Part shown: piece by piece, positions 1-8,640 of the stretch | Layout of the letters: each line of letters opens with the position of its first letter | Numbering within the stretch: position 1 is the first letter of the stretch | Origin: Pseudanabaena minima | GTDB taxonomy: Bacteria; Cyanobacteriota; Cyanobacteriia; Pseudanabaenales; Pseudanabaenaceae | Direction of reading: 5' to 3' | Assembly: GCF_051131155.1 (NCBI RefSeq) | Contig: NZ_CP159508.1 | Coordinates: 3,472,001 to 3,536,000, forward strand | Length of the DNA: 64,000 nt | Notes under the pieces: model-generated | What the model saw: the letters and a program-made list of their open reading frames with translations, nothing else | Databases searched by the model: none | What the model was told of the DNA's origin: nothing | Translations under genes and position numbers: made by a program

Positions 1-580
1 CGTGATTCATTAAGACCATACCAATCGTGCGATCGCTTTTCTCCGCCGCAAATTTCTCAGCACAGACTCGCGCTAGGTCAAACCCCGGCATCACATAGGG
101 AATGATCACCACATCATCGCCATAGATCTCTTGAATACGTTCCCATCCATTCGCGGTATTGGTTACCGAAATGACGGCATCGGCATGGGTATGATCGACA
201 AATTTATAAGGCAAACTCGCATGGAGAATTGTTTCTACTGATGGCGCAGGCGCACTTGCCTTAGTCATTTGCGTCTTCAGTTCATTCACCATTTGCGAAT
301 CAGAGAGAACCTGTAACTTCGCTAATTTCAATAAATGTGCCATCCGTACAGGGGCAAAACCTGCTTCAGCGATGGTTTCTAAATCCCAACCACTTCCTTT
401 AACATAAAGAATCTCTTCTTCTTCGCCAACAATATTCTTTTCACGGATTTTGACGGAAGTATTGCCCCCACCATGTAAAACTAGTGATGGATCGCGCCCC
501 AATAACCTTGATGTATATACCCTTAAGCCTAAATCGGTTTTATATTCAGCAGCTTCGCGATCGCTCCACAAACTTTTCAT
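1..580 (-). CDS. Class II aldolase/adducin-type protein, partial (probable bifunctional aldolase/short-chain dehydrogenase)
   Basis: The gene starts at 580 and runs off the left edge, so only about the first 193 residues are present. It opens with MKSLWSDREAAEYKTDLG, followed by LHGGGNTSVK, and later has LPYKFVDHTHADA, whose histidines match the metal-binding class II aldolase/adducin fold. This N-terminus is typical of large proteins (about 650-700 residues) in which the aldolase domain is joined to a C-terminal short-chain dehydrogenase, as in rhamnulose-1-phosphate aldolase/dehydrogenase. The dehydrogenase half would lie outside the window and cannot be confirmed. The substrate is not readable from the sequence. 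Confidence 0.85.
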   Translation of the reverse strand, partial: MKSLWSDREAAEYKTDLGLRVYTSRLLGRDPSLVLHGGGNTSVKIREKNIVGEEEEILYVKGSGWDLETIAEAGFAPVRMAHLLKLAKLQVLSDSQMVNELKTQMTKASAPAPSVETILHASLPYKFVDHTHADAVISVTNTANGWERIQEIYGDDVVIIPYVMPGFDLARVCAEKFAAEKSDRTIGMVLMNH

Positions 581-627
581 TTTTTGAAATTCCTAAATAA
601 TTTTTCAATAAAATACAAAGATAAAAT

Positions 628-1044
628 TCATACTGTCCAATCTTCAATCATTAGATTCGGTATCTTTTCAAAGTCTCGTCGGTTTCTGGTCAAAAGGATA
701 CCGTTATAGGCAATCACTATTGAAGCTATACGCATATCCTGTGTACCAACACGAATACGTTGAGCTTTTAATGATTGATAAATTTCACGGGCTTTAGCAT
801 TGTATTGCAAGACATCAAAATCTGACAGCATTAAAATTGTATCTGAGAGAAGTCGATAAGCCGCAGATTGATTTTCTCCATCTTTTATTTCAGAAATCTG
901 AGCTAGACGACCTCTTAATTGTTCCTCAACATTGATAACAGTCGTATGTAGCTGTATTTGAGTTGCTTCAAGTTTCGCAATTAGATATGGGTTAGCACGT
1001 CCATAAAGACTAAGGTGATCTGTGTCAAAAATATATTTTTTCAT
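628..1044 (-). CDS. PIN-domain ribonuclease toxin, VapC type
   Basis: This 138-residue protein has the PIN fold pattern: an early Asp pair in FDTDHLSLY (residues 7 and 9) and a C-terminal RVGTQDMRIASIVIAYNGILLTR-like stretch with an acidic residue, followed by TRNRRDF. VapC proteins are Mg-dependent endoribonucleases that usually cut tRNA or rRNA. The start codon overlaps the stop of the upstream gene by one base (TGATG), which indicates translational coupling to that small partner, as in type II toxin-antitoxin pairs. The target RNA is unknown. Confidence 0.85.
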   Translation of the reverse strand: MKKYIFDTDHLSLYGRANPYLIAKLEATQIQLHTTVINVEEQLRGRLAQISEIKDGENQSAAYRLLSDTILMLSDFDVLQYNAKAREIYQSLKAQRIRVGTQDMRIASIVIAYNGILLTRNRRDFEKIPNLMIEDWTV

Positions 1045-1352
1045 CAGATATCTACTTCTAGATTCGCTGCTTCACGGATACGTGTCAATTTCTCCATGAA
1101 ATCATCAAAGCTATAATCATTAGCCAGTATTCCTGCATACTTCCTTTTAGGAATAGGATGATAAGACTCAATATTTGAGTTTACTTCTACACTTACAAAT
1201 TTACCCCTAGCTAGTTGAGTTTCTAGAGCCAACTTAGCCTTGGAAATTGCTTCTTCCTCGGTTTTGCCCTCAGTTGTTACGCTCGACATACCCACAACTG
1301 AAGCTACAAAGCTTTGTTGAGACTGACTTTGGACAAAAATTTGATATTGCAT
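1044..1352 (-). CDS. Small antitoxin-like partner of the VapC-type toxin (HicB-like N-terminus)
   Basis: The 102-residue protein opens with a strand MQYQIFVQSQ, then VVGMSSVTTEGKTEEEAISKAKLALETQL. The TEGxTxEEAxxxA pattern resembles the partial RNase H-like fold of HicB antitoxins. It is translationally coupled to the PIN gene downstream, so the likely role is neutralising and autoregulating that toxin. No ribbon-helix-helix or AbrB DNA-binding segment is obvious, which is unusual for a VapB partner. The family assignment is tentative; the pairing is well supported by the overlap. Confidence 0.65.
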   Translation of the reverse strand: MQYQIFVQSQSQQSFVASVVGMSSVTTEGKTEEEAISKAKLALETQLARGKFVSVEVNSNIESYHPIPKRKYAGILANDYSFDDFMEKLTRIREAANLEVDI

Positions 1353-1439
1353 AACGGTACGCTTTTTGACACTTTCAACTATTCTAGTTGATTGATTAAT
1401 TGAATAAGGTGGGCAATGCCCACCCTACTGTTAGGATCG

Positions 1440-1832
1440 TTAGATGGCGACAATGCACTCAATTTCGACAAGGGCATCGAGGGGCAGTCGAGCAACTTGA
1501 ACCGTAGAACGGGCAGGGAATGGAGCTAGAAAATACTTACCGTAGATCGCATTTACTTTGGGGAAATCTGCCATATCTGCAAGAAACACAGTGGTTTTAA
1601 TCACGTTGGTGATATCTGCGCCTGCTTCAGCGAGAACGGCTTGAATATTTTTGATTACCTGTTCGGCTTGTTCTTCAACTGTGTTAGCAACGATTTTGCC
1701 AACGGCAGGATCGATCGCAATTTGTCCTGCCATGAAAATTAATTTGCTAGTTGCCGAAACAGCGATCGCTTGGTTATAGGGACCAACGGGTTCAGGAGCA
1801 TTGGCGCTACGGATTACTTCTTTTTGACTCAT
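1440..1832 (-). CDS. ridA: RidA family enamine/imine deaminase
   Basis: RidA hydrolyses reactive 2-aminoacrylate and related imines made by PLP enzymes, releasing ammonia and the keto acid. The protein shows APEPVGPYNQA near the N-terminus, FMAGQIAIDP, and FPARSTVQVARLPLDALVEIE near the C-terminus; the Arg in PARS is the carboxylate-binding active-site residue of the family. The frame is open to 1895, but MSQKEVIRSANAPEP at 1832 gives the usual length of 130 residues, so that start is chosen. It is expected to be a cytosolic trimer. It appears to be a single-gene unit. Confidence 0.93.
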   Translation of the reverse strand: MSQKEVIRSANAPEPVGPYNQAIAVSATSKLIFMAGQIAIDPAVGKIVANTVEEQAEQVIKNIQAVLAEAGADITNVIKTTVFLADMADFPKVNAIYGKYFLAPFPARSTVQVARLPLDALVEIECIVAI

Positions 1833-2146
1833 GCTTGATATTTTTTCAATAGATCCAAGGCTAAGTATAAAATCTTTTGGCGATCGCCTTATCAACTCAC
1901 TAAATTATGCGCGGTAAGCGTTGCTGTCTGGTGGGTTGGTTGTCGCTTTTTTCGATACGTGGATAACTTAGATATTTTATTTTGATGCATGAGCGATTTG
2001 CGGCATTGTTGTACTAGCTGCATTAGATTCAGTCTTGGGCTTAGATTTAGTCCAATAACTTACTACAAGTATACTTATGCTTTCTGTGTTTGCGTATTTT
2101 TAAACTAGATTACAATTTATAAAAATCAAGCTTTAAATTCTTTGTT

Positions 2147-2371
2147 ATGACATCACAAGAACTACAAAAACAGGCGTTGCAATTGCCGATTAGCGATCGC
2201 TGGCAGTTGGTGCAAACTCTTCTAGAGTCACTAAAACGCGAGTCTCAACCAATTGTAAAACGTGGTAATCTGTCGAGCCTTAGAGGTATAGCTAAAAGTA
2301 CGACTGGAATGGATGAACTTGATGCTAAGGAAGATTATGTAAATTATCTTATCAAGAAAGTCTCAATTTAG
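2147..2371 (+). CDS. Small antitoxin-like protein (addiction-module type)
   Basis: The 74-residue protein begins MTSQELQKQALQLPISDRWQLVQTLLESL. This pattern of a short helix, PxxDRxxLVxxLLxSL and a variable tail is common in cyanobacterial antitoxins that sit beside PIN or RelE-type toxins. No toxin gene follows on this strand: the next gene is convergent at 2393-2722. It is therefore an orphan antitoxin or a decayed pair. No strong ribosome binding site is visible. Function is inference only. Confidence 0.5.
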   Translation: MTSQELQKQALQLPISDRWQLVQTLLESLKRESQPIVKRGNLSSLRGIAKSTTGMDELDAKEDYVNYLIKKVSI

Positions 2372-2392
2372 AGAGAAAGTGATTTCTATCAA

Positions 2393-2722
2393 CTAAGCCG
2401 TTACTGCTTCTTTAACTTGATCGCGTACTTGAAACTCTCTCAGGAATTTAAAAAACATTTCAAAGCCTGTCTTTTCATCGTGACAGGATAGCATGATTAG
2501 CTTTGCCCATGAGGTAACGGATCTTACGCCTAGTTTTTGCTGTAGCCAAGGCTGAAACTCGTTATAAAAGTCTTCTTCTGCTTGGGTAAGTTCTTCATTA
2601 ATCTGACTTCGTGCAAATTCATATCCAGCTAAAAACATAAATAGATCGCTAACTGATTGACGACCTAAATACATTCCTGAGTTCTTCTCAACTTTTTGTA
2701 AAAGTTCAAATAGTCCAATCAT
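2393..2722 (-). CDS. Uncharacterised small acidic protein, possibly immunity-like
   Basis: This 109-residue protein is not assigned to a named family with certainty. It is acidic and helical, with a central ELTQAEEDFYNEFQPWLQQKLG segment and SWAKLIMLSCHDEKTGFEMFFKFLREF. That pattern (an acidic helix, an F..W motif, then SWxKxI and a FxxFFxxLxEF tail) resembles small cyanobacterial proteins that look like immunity proteins of polymorphic toxins. No toxin domain lies next to it. The downstream neighbour on the same strand is outside its transcription path. The role is unknown. Confidence 0.45.
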   Translation of the reverse strand: MIGLFELLQKVEKNSGMYLGRQSVSDLFMFLAGYEFARSQINEELTQAEEDFYNEFQPWLQQKLGVRSVTSWAKLIMLSCHDEKTGFEMFFKFLREFQVRDQVKEAVTA

Positions 2723-2763
2723 TTCAATATTCTTATTTCAAAAATCACAATATTTTTGTTGAT

Positions 2764-3810
2764 TTATTTACCTAACCACTTTTCTATGGCTAATTCTGAC
2801 AACACGTCCCAAAAATCTGGCTTTTCTTCATTATCACGACATCCTAAGTATAACTCTATACTAACTGGAGTCCGCGATTTACTGGAAAGATTCTCTATCA
2901 TACGAGGACGTTTCTCAGGAGGAACTTGCGACCATTCTAATTTTGTCTTCATCTTGCCAAAACCTTCTGGAACATGACCTAAATGAGAAATGGTTTCTCC
3001 ATTAGTCCAAACACGTAAACGACCAACTACAATTTTTTTGAATTCACGCCATGGATATGAATATGTGCTTGGAGTAGGGAGCCACAAAAATAGGATTGGC
3101 TTTTGCAAACTTTTCTGAAAAAGTATTTCTGCACACAGCCTTGTTTTGCCTGAACCATACTGTATAGACTTTCCATCAGAAAATTCTTTCATTCTATGAT
3201 TAGAAGAAAGCAATTTATTTCTAGTCTTTAAGAATCCTTCTTGCTCTTGCTTTGTACAGCTACCTAACCATTTAATCAATAGTTGTGGAGGCTCAGGAAT
3301 ATTGATTGGAAATTTTGTTTCTATAGGTTGATATGGGATGAGATACTTTTTTTGGAAAAAGGTGTCTCCATATTTTTGGAGAAGAAAATAGAAACTTTGA
3401 TCCTCTTCTATTACAGAAAAATTAAGAAGTTCAAACGAGAGTTTGCTATGTTCTTTGTCAATTAAGTTATGTCTATGATAACTAGGCGCAACTGAAATTA
3501 AGCGAATTGGGAGAGAGTAGTTAATTTGGTCTTGGAACGGTCTTTCTTCTAGAATATTTGCATAGTAACGAGTCAACTGCTGAATTATATACCGATCTTC
3601 CGTATTTTTTAGTTCCAGTATAACTAGTCTTCTGTTAATGTCTACAGCAAGTATGTCACATATTTCCCCCTTGGATATATATTGTTGCTTTAACCCAGTC
3701 AAATTAAATAAGTGTTCTAGATTTTCCCAAATAAATTTTTCCAATGCTGCTTCATTTAAAAACTCCCATCCTTGCGAAGTTTTATACAATGCTACGCCAC
3801 TTACCACCAA
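2764..3810 (-). CDS. NucS-like PD-(D/E)XK nuclease-domain protein
   Basis: The 348-residue protein has an N-terminal nuclease-like domain: AALEKFIWENLEHLF, then GEICDILAV with Asp52, then LVILELKN with Glu66 and Lys68, and QLTRYY. This matches the D...ExK...Q order of the NucS/DUF91 branch of PD-(D/E)XK nucleases, which cut mismatched or branched DNA. The C-terminal 200 residues have no recognised domain and are rich in basic and aromatic residues. The gene is AT-rich relative to its neighbours and lies among toxin-antitoxin-like genes, so horizontal acquisition is plausible. The substrate is not known. Confidence 0.65.
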   Translation of the reverse strand: MVVSGVALYKTSQGWEFLNEAALEKFIWENLEHLFNLTGLKQQYISKGEICDILAVDINRRLVILELKNTEDRYIIQQLTRYYANILEERPFQDQINYSLPIRLISVAPSYHRHNLIDKEHSKLSFELLNFSVIEEDQSFYFLLQKYGDTFFQKKYLIPYQPIETKFPINIPEPPQLLIKWLGSCTKQEQEGFLKTRNKLLSSNHRMKEFSDGKSIQYGSGKTRLCAEILFQKSLQKPILFLWLPTPSTYSYPWREFKKIVVGRLRVWTNGETISHLGHVPEGFGKMKTKLEWSQVPPEKRPRMIENLSSKSRTPVSIELYLGCRDNEEKPDFWDVLSELAIEKWLGK

Positions 3811-3895
3811 TAATTAACTCCAACAGAAATATGATTTCAATATGTTTAGTTTAACTGTTTTTGAATATAGACGAATAATTTTGTTACACGATCGC

Positions 3896-4129
3896 CTATC
3901 GATCATATACTTCTGGATCAACATCTGGAACCTTAGCCAAAATTGCCTCATACTTTGCCCGACTTCCCCTCTTAGCCCGTTCCTTAAGATATCCCTCAGT
4001 CATCAAAGCCGCAATTTTTTCAGCGATCGCTGACGACACAAACTGATCGATAGAAATTCCATCACGATTTGCAAGCTCATTCAAGCTTTTATGTAGCGAA
4101 TCTGGAATCTGAATATTAACAATGCTCAT
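3896..4129 (-). CDS. Ribbon-helix-helix/HicB-like antitoxin
   Basis: The 77-residue protein starts MSIVNIQIPDSLHKSLNELANRDGISIDQFVSSAIAEK, a classic ribbon-helix-helix DNA-binding pattern: a beta strand, helix LHKSLNELA, a turn, then the second helix. It should bind its own promoter and neutralise the PIN toxin encoded just upstream. The frame also allows an ATG two codons earlier at 4135, which would overlap the toxin stop by four bases. Here the antitoxin is the second gene of the pair, the reverse of the usual order. Confidence 0.75.
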   Translation of the reverse strand: MSIVNIQIPDSLHKSLNELANRDGISIDQFVSSAIAEKIAALMTEGYLKERAKRGSRAKYEAILAKVPDVDPEVYDR

Positions 4130-4131
4130 GA

Positions 4132-4551
4132 TCACTTACCTATCAAGCGTAAGAACTCCGAAGGCTCAAGCGTTTTTAATCCAAACTGCTCAACACCAGC
4201 AAAATCGCGAGTGTTGTATGTAATTATACTCTCACATCTCGCCTTAACCGCAAGCTCCAACACCATATCATCCTTGGGATCTCTTAAAAATGGTCGCCAT
4301 AGAAAGAAAATTTCGTGGTGTATACCAACCGTGCAGTAGAAGTCAAGAATATCATCTACTTCATCTCTTCCCAAGTAAAGATTTGACAATTCTCGAAATA
4401 AAACCTCCGTGTATTCAAATACCAGAGGTACTGACAAATGAATATCAAAATACTCTGTACCGATCAGAGTTAATAGCTGAAATGCCTTCCCTCGTCTAGA
4501 TCTTAATCCAGCAACAATAACATTAGTATCAACAACAACTTGAGGTCTCAC
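4132..4551 (-). CDS. PIN-family toxin component
   Basis: The 139-residue protein begins MRPQVVVDTNVIVAGL, where Asp8 is the first PIN catalytic acid, and has DPKDDMVLELAVKARCESIITYNTRDF, which carries the remaining acidic residues. It belongs to the putative PIN-family toxin component group. Its 3' end overlaps the ribbon-helix-helix antitoxin by up to four bases, so the two are translated together. Expected activity is metal-dependent RNA cleavage. No paralogy at DNA level with the PIN gene at 628-1044 is apparent. Confidence 0.82.
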   Translation of the reverse strand: MRPQVVVDTNVIVAGLRSRRGKAFQLLTLIGTEYFDIHLSVPLVFEYTEVLFRELSNLYLGRDEVDDILDFYCTVGIHHEIFFLWRPFLRDPKDDMVLELAVKARCESIITYNTRDFAGVEQFGLKTLEPSEFLRLIGK

Positions 4552-4605
4552 ATCTCACCATTGCAGATTATTTTGTTAATACAGATTACATGAAAGATGA
4601 TCGCA

Positions 4606-4986
4606 TTACAAAACGCTAACTTTTAGCTCACGCTGCGATCGCAAGTTCTCAAGCTTTTTCCAAGCAGCCTCATTACCAGTTTTTACCTTTGCAGCAGTAC
4701 TAGTTAGGCGATCGCGATTTTGATCAGCATAATATACTTGAAGTTCTTCAGTCTCTCGAACCACTTGAGCATACTCAACTTCCACCACATCACGATTTAG
4801 CTCAATGTAGGATAGAGCCGCATTAATTTGCTCATCCGTAAGCTCAAACAAACCTTGGATAAACTTAGCAGGATATTTAGCTTTCACATAGTCCATCACA
4901 TCATAAAGAGTAATGCGACTGCCAGATATTGTTAACCCTCTCTCAGTGCGGATAATCGCGACTTTTGTATTAGATTGTGAAATCAT
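4606..4986 (-). CDS. DUF433 domain protein
   Basis: The 126-residue protein contains the DUF433 helix-turn-helix-like pattern: RTERGLTISGSRITLYDVMDYVKAKYPAKFIQGLF followed by LTDEQINAALSYIE. DUF433 proteins are often antitoxins of PIN (VapC45-like) toxins. The C-terminal half, YAQVVRETEELQVYYADQNRDRL, is charged and helical. The next genes on the same strand (4551-3896) are a PIN/antitoxin pair, so regulatory cross-talk is possible but not shown. No dedicated toxin lies directly beside it. Confidence 0.72.
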   Translation of the reverse strand: MISQSNTKVAIIRTERGLTISGSRITLYDVMDYVKAKYPAKFIQGLFELTDEQINAALSYIELNRDVVEVEYAQVVRETEELQVYYADQNRDRLTSTAAKVKTGNEAAWKKLENLRSQRELKVSVL

Positions 4987-5070
4987 ACCCTAGCCTCCTA
5001 TAGCCTAGCTTCATACTACATTTATTCTCAAAGCGATCGCAAGTCTAAACTAGCGATCCAGCGACACTTT

Positions 5071-6777
5071 TCAGTTAGCAAAAGAAGATTCGCGATGCTT
5101 GATCAACGTCTCCACAGGCAACGCACTCCGCAGATGCTGCCAAGGTAAAACTTGATTCACATCCCAATCCTCATGCACATACCAAGCAAGGGGCGGCAAC
5201 TGTCCCCGCAATTCCTTAAAGGCGCGTTTGTAAGACCCATCACTCGGTACATCCCCATCGCTATAGCTGCAAGCCAAAATCAATAACTTAGTCAAACGGC
5301 GATCGCCTCTCGAAATAAGCGCTTGCACCAGCGAATCTTTGTAACTCTCAGGACGAAAATCTATCCCTTTTGGTAATAGCTTCTTACGGAAATACTGCAT
5401 CTTCTTCTCAGCGGTCGTGCTGACACCTTGCCACTGCCAAGGCGTATGGGATTTCGGAACAAAGGTACTGCAACCAAAGGTAATCTTTAATTTTGGTGCA
5501 ATCTTACGCAAGGAAATTAGCATGTCGATGGTTTGCTCGATATCGTCATCATTTTCCATCGGCACACCTGCCATTCCATAGAGCTTCAAAGATTTCAAAC
5601 CGCCAGCCTGAGCATTAATCGCCGCTTGCTTGATTTCATCATTATGCAACTTCTTATTAATGATTTCCCGCAAACGTTCAGAACCACTTTCAATCGCAAT
5701 AGTAACAGAACGACTATCACGGGTAGAGAGAATTCTTGCTAATTTTTCTGTCAGTGTGTTGGTACGCACCGAGGCTAGACTGAGGCGCACATCATCAAAC
5801 TGCGGCTGAGCAAGATGATCCAGTAAAGTATCAAATTCAGGATGTTGGGTAATCGATGCACCGAGCAAACCTAAGCGCTTAGTTACAGTTAGTCCTTTAG
5901 CGATCGCAGGCATCAGACTTGACTCTAAACTCGCAGTCCGAAAGGGAAGCGTGAGATAACTTGCCAAACAGAAGCGACACATCTCTGGACAACTCCGCAC
6001 CACTTCCACCATAAAAATGCTTTCCCATGCTGCTTTTTCGGTCACAACCGTAGAAGCTGAGAGAGTATTGCCTTTGTAGGTTTGTTTATGAACTGTGGCA
6101 GGAATATCCGAATCAATGGGTTGAATGGAAGCGATCGCACCATCATCAGATTCGTAGGTAACTGCATAGAACTGCGGAACATATATTCCATCTAGTTTTG
6201 CTAAATGACGTAATTTTACTTCACGGTTAGCATGACGAACTTCTTGATAAGCCTTGAGGAAGTTCCCAATTAATTCTTCGCCATCACCCAGTAGCACAAT
6301 ATCAAACCATGCGGCAAATGGCTCAGGATTGGCGGTGAGGACTGGTCCCCCACCAAAAACTAATGGATGCTCATCAGTGCGATCGCAAGTATCAATGGGA
6401 ATCTCAAATTTTTTTAATGCAGCAAGAATATTGACATAATCCAGTTCCCACGAAAATGAAAAGCCCAAGATCTCAATCTGGCGTGGTAAATCCTCATGGG
6501 CATCAGTAAACCAACGACTGACATTAACTTGCGCTCGCGTGGCTAGGTTTGCCCAAACTCCTTGATAGCCTAAGCTGGTGATTCCCACGGTGTAGGTATT
6601 GGGGAAAGCAAAGACAATATTTACTGCATCATGGTCTGGTGTAGTGGGGGCAAAGAGTAAATATTCGGACTGAAAATAGGATTGATTCAAGGTTTCGGCA
6701 ATAGATCGCAATATCGCTATTATGCCAGCAATTTTCGATCGCTGAACCAATCGAAATAGCAGTAGCCCTGCACTCAA
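5071..6777 (-). CDS. Radical SAM protein with N-terminal B12-binding-like domain
   Basis: The 568-residue protein has a first half resembling a cobalamin-binding Rossmann domain (ITSLGYQGVWANLATR, ILGFSFSWELDYVNI, FGGGPVLTANPEPFAAWFDIVLLGDGEE) and then a radical SAM core whose 4Fe-4S ligands are Cys263, Cys267 and Cys270 in SCPEMCRFC. Later IESGSERLREIINK and GAGVPMEN-like segments fit the SAM barrel. Close relatives are widespread in cyanobacteria and remain functionally undefined. The upstream Met is the only ATG before the conserved LLFAPTTPDHDAVNIVF, so the start is accepted with some doubt. Substrate unknown. Confidence 0.85.
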   Translation of the reverse strand: MSAGLLLFRLVQRSKIAGIIAILRSIAETLNQSYFQSEYLLFAPTTPDHDAVNIVFAFPNTYTVGITSLGYQGVWANLATRAQVNVSRWFTDAHEDLPRQIEILGFSFSWELDYVNILAALKKFEIPIDTCDRTDEHPLVFGGGPVLTANPEPFAAWFDIVLLGDGEELIGNFLKAYQEVRHANREVKLRHLAKLDGIYVPQFYAVTYESDDGAIASIQPIDSDIPATVHKQTYKGNTLSASTVVTEKAAWESIFMVEVVRSCPEMCRFCLASYLTLPFRTASLESSLMPAIAKGLTVTKRLGLLGASITQHPEFDTLLDHLAQPQFDDVRLSLASVRTNTLTEKLARILSTRDSRSVTIAIESGSERLREIINKKLHNDEIKQAAINAQAGGLKSLKLYGMAGVPMENDDDIEQTIDMLISLRKIAPKLKITFGCSTFVPKSHTPWQWQGVSTTAEKKMQYFRKKLLPKGIDFRPESYKDSLVQALISRGDRRLTKLLILACSYSDGDVPSDGSYKRAFKELRGQLPPLAWYVHEDWDVNQVLPWQHLRSALPVETLIKHRESSFAN

Positions 6778-6778
6778 G

Positions 6779-6882
6779 TGCGGGCTAAAAGCTCAAACCC
6801 GTTGAAACGGGTTATGTAATAGTATTCTTTAGTCCACTTCAGTGGACTTGAGCTTTTAGCCAAGAACTTGAGTTCTTGGTTT
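6779..6882. repeat. Compound palindromic intergenic repeat
   Basis: This intergenic stretch holds three nested hairpins. The outer arms are GGGCTAAAAGCTCAA and TTGAGCTTTTAGCC; within are AACCCGTTGAAACGGGTT and AGTCCACTTCAGTGGACT; a final hairpin is CCAAGAACTTGAGTTCTTGG. The 49 bases at 6831-6879 recur identically at 11314-11362. The copy lies just upstream of the radical SAM gene start and downstream of no gene on the plus strand. It looks like a dispersed REP- or MITE-like element. Confidence 0.8.
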
Positions 6883-6921
6883 ATTTGCTTTTCCAAATTG
6901 CTATTGGTTCTAGTCGTTGAC

Positions 6922-7386
6922 CTAAGCAATCCTCATTTCCTCAATAAAGGAAATCCCATCAAAAACTCCATCCTTAAAGGCTTGGGTGCTGCGAACGCGA
7001 TGATTTTCGCTTAGTAGAGTCATTGTTTCTATAAAGGTAATGAGCGCACCATCTTGAGTCTTATTTGCCCGAAAGCAAACTAAGTCTTGACCTGCATCCC
7101 ATGCGATCGCCTCAAAGTCAGAGTAACTACTAGAACGCATTTGTAAAATTCGATCTACAAATTTTCCTTCAAAATCAAGCTGAAGGCACGAACCATCGGC
7201 GTATTCATACTTATTCACCTGTTGATACTGATTACCTGTGATCGCGATCGTAAAGCTGCCGACAAAGCTACGCGAAAAATGTCCCTGCTTATCAGTTTTA
7301 ATATATTCGCCCTTCCAAGTGCCAATATGACGGGTAAATATTTCAGGAACTTGTTCTAAATCTGGAGCAATTTCAGAGGTTGTCAT
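6922..7386 (-). CDS. DUF3598 family lipocalin-like protein
   Basis: The 154-residue protein has FTRHIGTWKGEYIKTDKQG near its start, the GxWxGxY hallmark of lipocalin-like barrels, and later strands with LQLDFEGKFVDRILQMRSSSY. It fits the cyanobacterial and plastid DUF3598 group, which shares the barrel fold of CpcS/CpeS bilin lyases. A ligand has not been defined for this family. It lies downstream of the FAD monooxygenase on the same strand with an intervening hairpin at 7423-7462, so co-transcription is uncertain. Confidence 0.75.
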   Translation of the reverse strand: MTTSEIAPDLEQVPEIFTRHIGTWKGEYIKTDKQGHFSRSFVGSFTIAITGNQYQQVNKYEYADGSCLQLDFEGKFVDRILQMRSSSYSDFEAIAWDAGQDLVCFRANKTQDGALITFIETMTLLSENHRVRSTQAFKDGVFDGISFIEEMRIA

Positions 7387-7422
7387 CCTTTAATTTGTTT
7401 TTTCTGAACAACTTTGTATTTT

Positions 7423-7462
7423 TTTGAGAGAGTGCGTCCCGAAGGGACACACTCTCTCAAAT
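7423..7462. terminator. Hairpin between the monooxygenase and DUF3598 genes
   Basis: TTTGAGAGAGTGCGTCCC and its near-perfect complement flank a GAA loop. The stem ends within a few bases of the monooxygenase stop at 7466 and a T-run precedes it on the plus strand. It is one of many GC-cored 3'-end palindromes in this window and probably reduces read-through into the DUF3598 gene. Confidence 0.55.
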
Positions 7463-7465
7463 TTG

Positions 7466-8536
7466 TTAACGACGACCGATTTTTCGACTTACTTCGCGAC
7501 TGGAGCGTTGATATTCATGGACAATTGGTAATCTCTCGGTCTGGTATTTTTCGAGAGCCTCGTCAATACTGGCACTAGATTTGAGATATTGCGTTAACAA
7601 CAAACCATCTTCCCATCCAGAAGTCATGCCTCTAGCGCGAGTAGAACTCTTCGCGTGAGCCGCATCACCAATTAAAAGCACGCGACCATCATATAGCTGT
7701 GGTAAGGGATCGATATCGTAGGAGTAACGACAAATCATCGTTTCTGGAGGTGTTGATTCAATTACCTTTCGCGCATCTTCTGGAAGTTTCGCTAATTCTT
7801 GGGCAGGAATAGTTGTATTAATCGGCTGGAGTATTCCCTTCTCAGCATCCGTTTGTTCAGTTTCGATAAAGAATCCCCAATGGGTATGAGTATCATCAAT
7901 ATGAAAGAAATTGGCGTAAATACCGCGACCACGTACATAAACAAAAAAGTTACCTTCGGGACAGAAACTATGATCTTCAACAATTCCGCGCCAAACCAGA
8001 TCCCCAAGATAGTTAAGCTCAACATTGGGAACGACAGACTGACGCACCTTAGACAGAATCCCATCCGCACCAATAATTAAATCTCCTTCCCATTGACTGC
8101 CATCTTTAAAATGGGCGATCGCACTACGATCGGTTTGAGTGATTGCCGACAATTGAGCATTAAATTTAATGCGATCAGTTGGTAAAGTATCGAGAATTGC
8201 TTCTAAAATTGCCTTGCGATGGACGAGCATTCCTGGCAGTTCATCTTCCGCATAAGTAACAGTTTCTGAATTGACGAATCCCCCCTTAAGATTACGGAAC
8301 TCAAACAATTTAACAGGATTACCAGCTTCAATAATTTTTTGAGTGATTTTAGGGTTCCCCTCATGCAGTGCTTTCATTCCCGACTGGACGATTAGAATGC
8401 CACATCCATCGGTACGGACTACTGGTGCTTTCTCAAACAAGGTAACCTGAAATCCTTCTTGAATAAGTAAACTGGCAAGATAAGCCCCTGATGTTCCTGC
8501 GCCGATAATGCCTATCTTGCTGTTCGTAGAAATCAT
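7466..8536 (-). CDS. FAD-dependent aromatic-type monooxygenase
   Basis: The 356-residue flavoprotein has the dinucleotide-binding motif GAGTSG at residues 12-17 with an acidic strand end (VTLFEKA), the GADGILSKVRQ segment (DG motif) and DGRVLLIGDAAHA, the FAD ribose-binding GD motif. These are the three signatures of class A flavoprotein hydroxylases (PHBH fold), which insert one oxygen atom into aromatic or polyene substrates using NAD(P)H. No transmembrane segment is seen. It is transcribed away from a Coq4-like gene across a 371-base region with strong inverted repeats, so the two may be co-regulated. Substrate unknown. Confidence 0.87.
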   Translation of the reverse strand: MISTNSKIGIIGAGTSGAYLASLLIQEGFQVTLFEKAPVVRTDGCGILIVQSGMKALHEGNPKITQKIIEAGNPVKLFEFRNLKGGFVNSETVTYAEDELPGMLVHRKAILEAILDTLPTDRIKFNAQLSAITQTDRSAIAHFKDGSQWEGDLIIGADGILSKVRQSVVPNVELNYLGDLVWRGIVEDHSFCPEGNFFVYVRGRGIYANFFHIDDTHTHWGFFIETEQTDAEKGILQPINTTIPAQELAKLPEDARKVIESTPPETMICRYSYDIDPLPQLYDGRVLLIGDAAHAKSSTRARGMTSGWEDGLLLTQYLKSSASIDEALEKYQTERLPIVHEYQRSSREVSRKIGRR

Positions 8537-8640
8537 TTGAGCCTCTTTGAATTTGACATTTAATTTGGGACGTTTAATTTGGCGTTGTTTTGATCATAAT
8601 CAATATTTCTTTATTTACAAGTTTTTTGTAGTTTATGTAA

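Noticed and set aside
2756..2977. Plus-strand frame of 73 aa antisense to the NucS-like gene
   Set aside because: A shadow of the coding strand gene; no independent signal.
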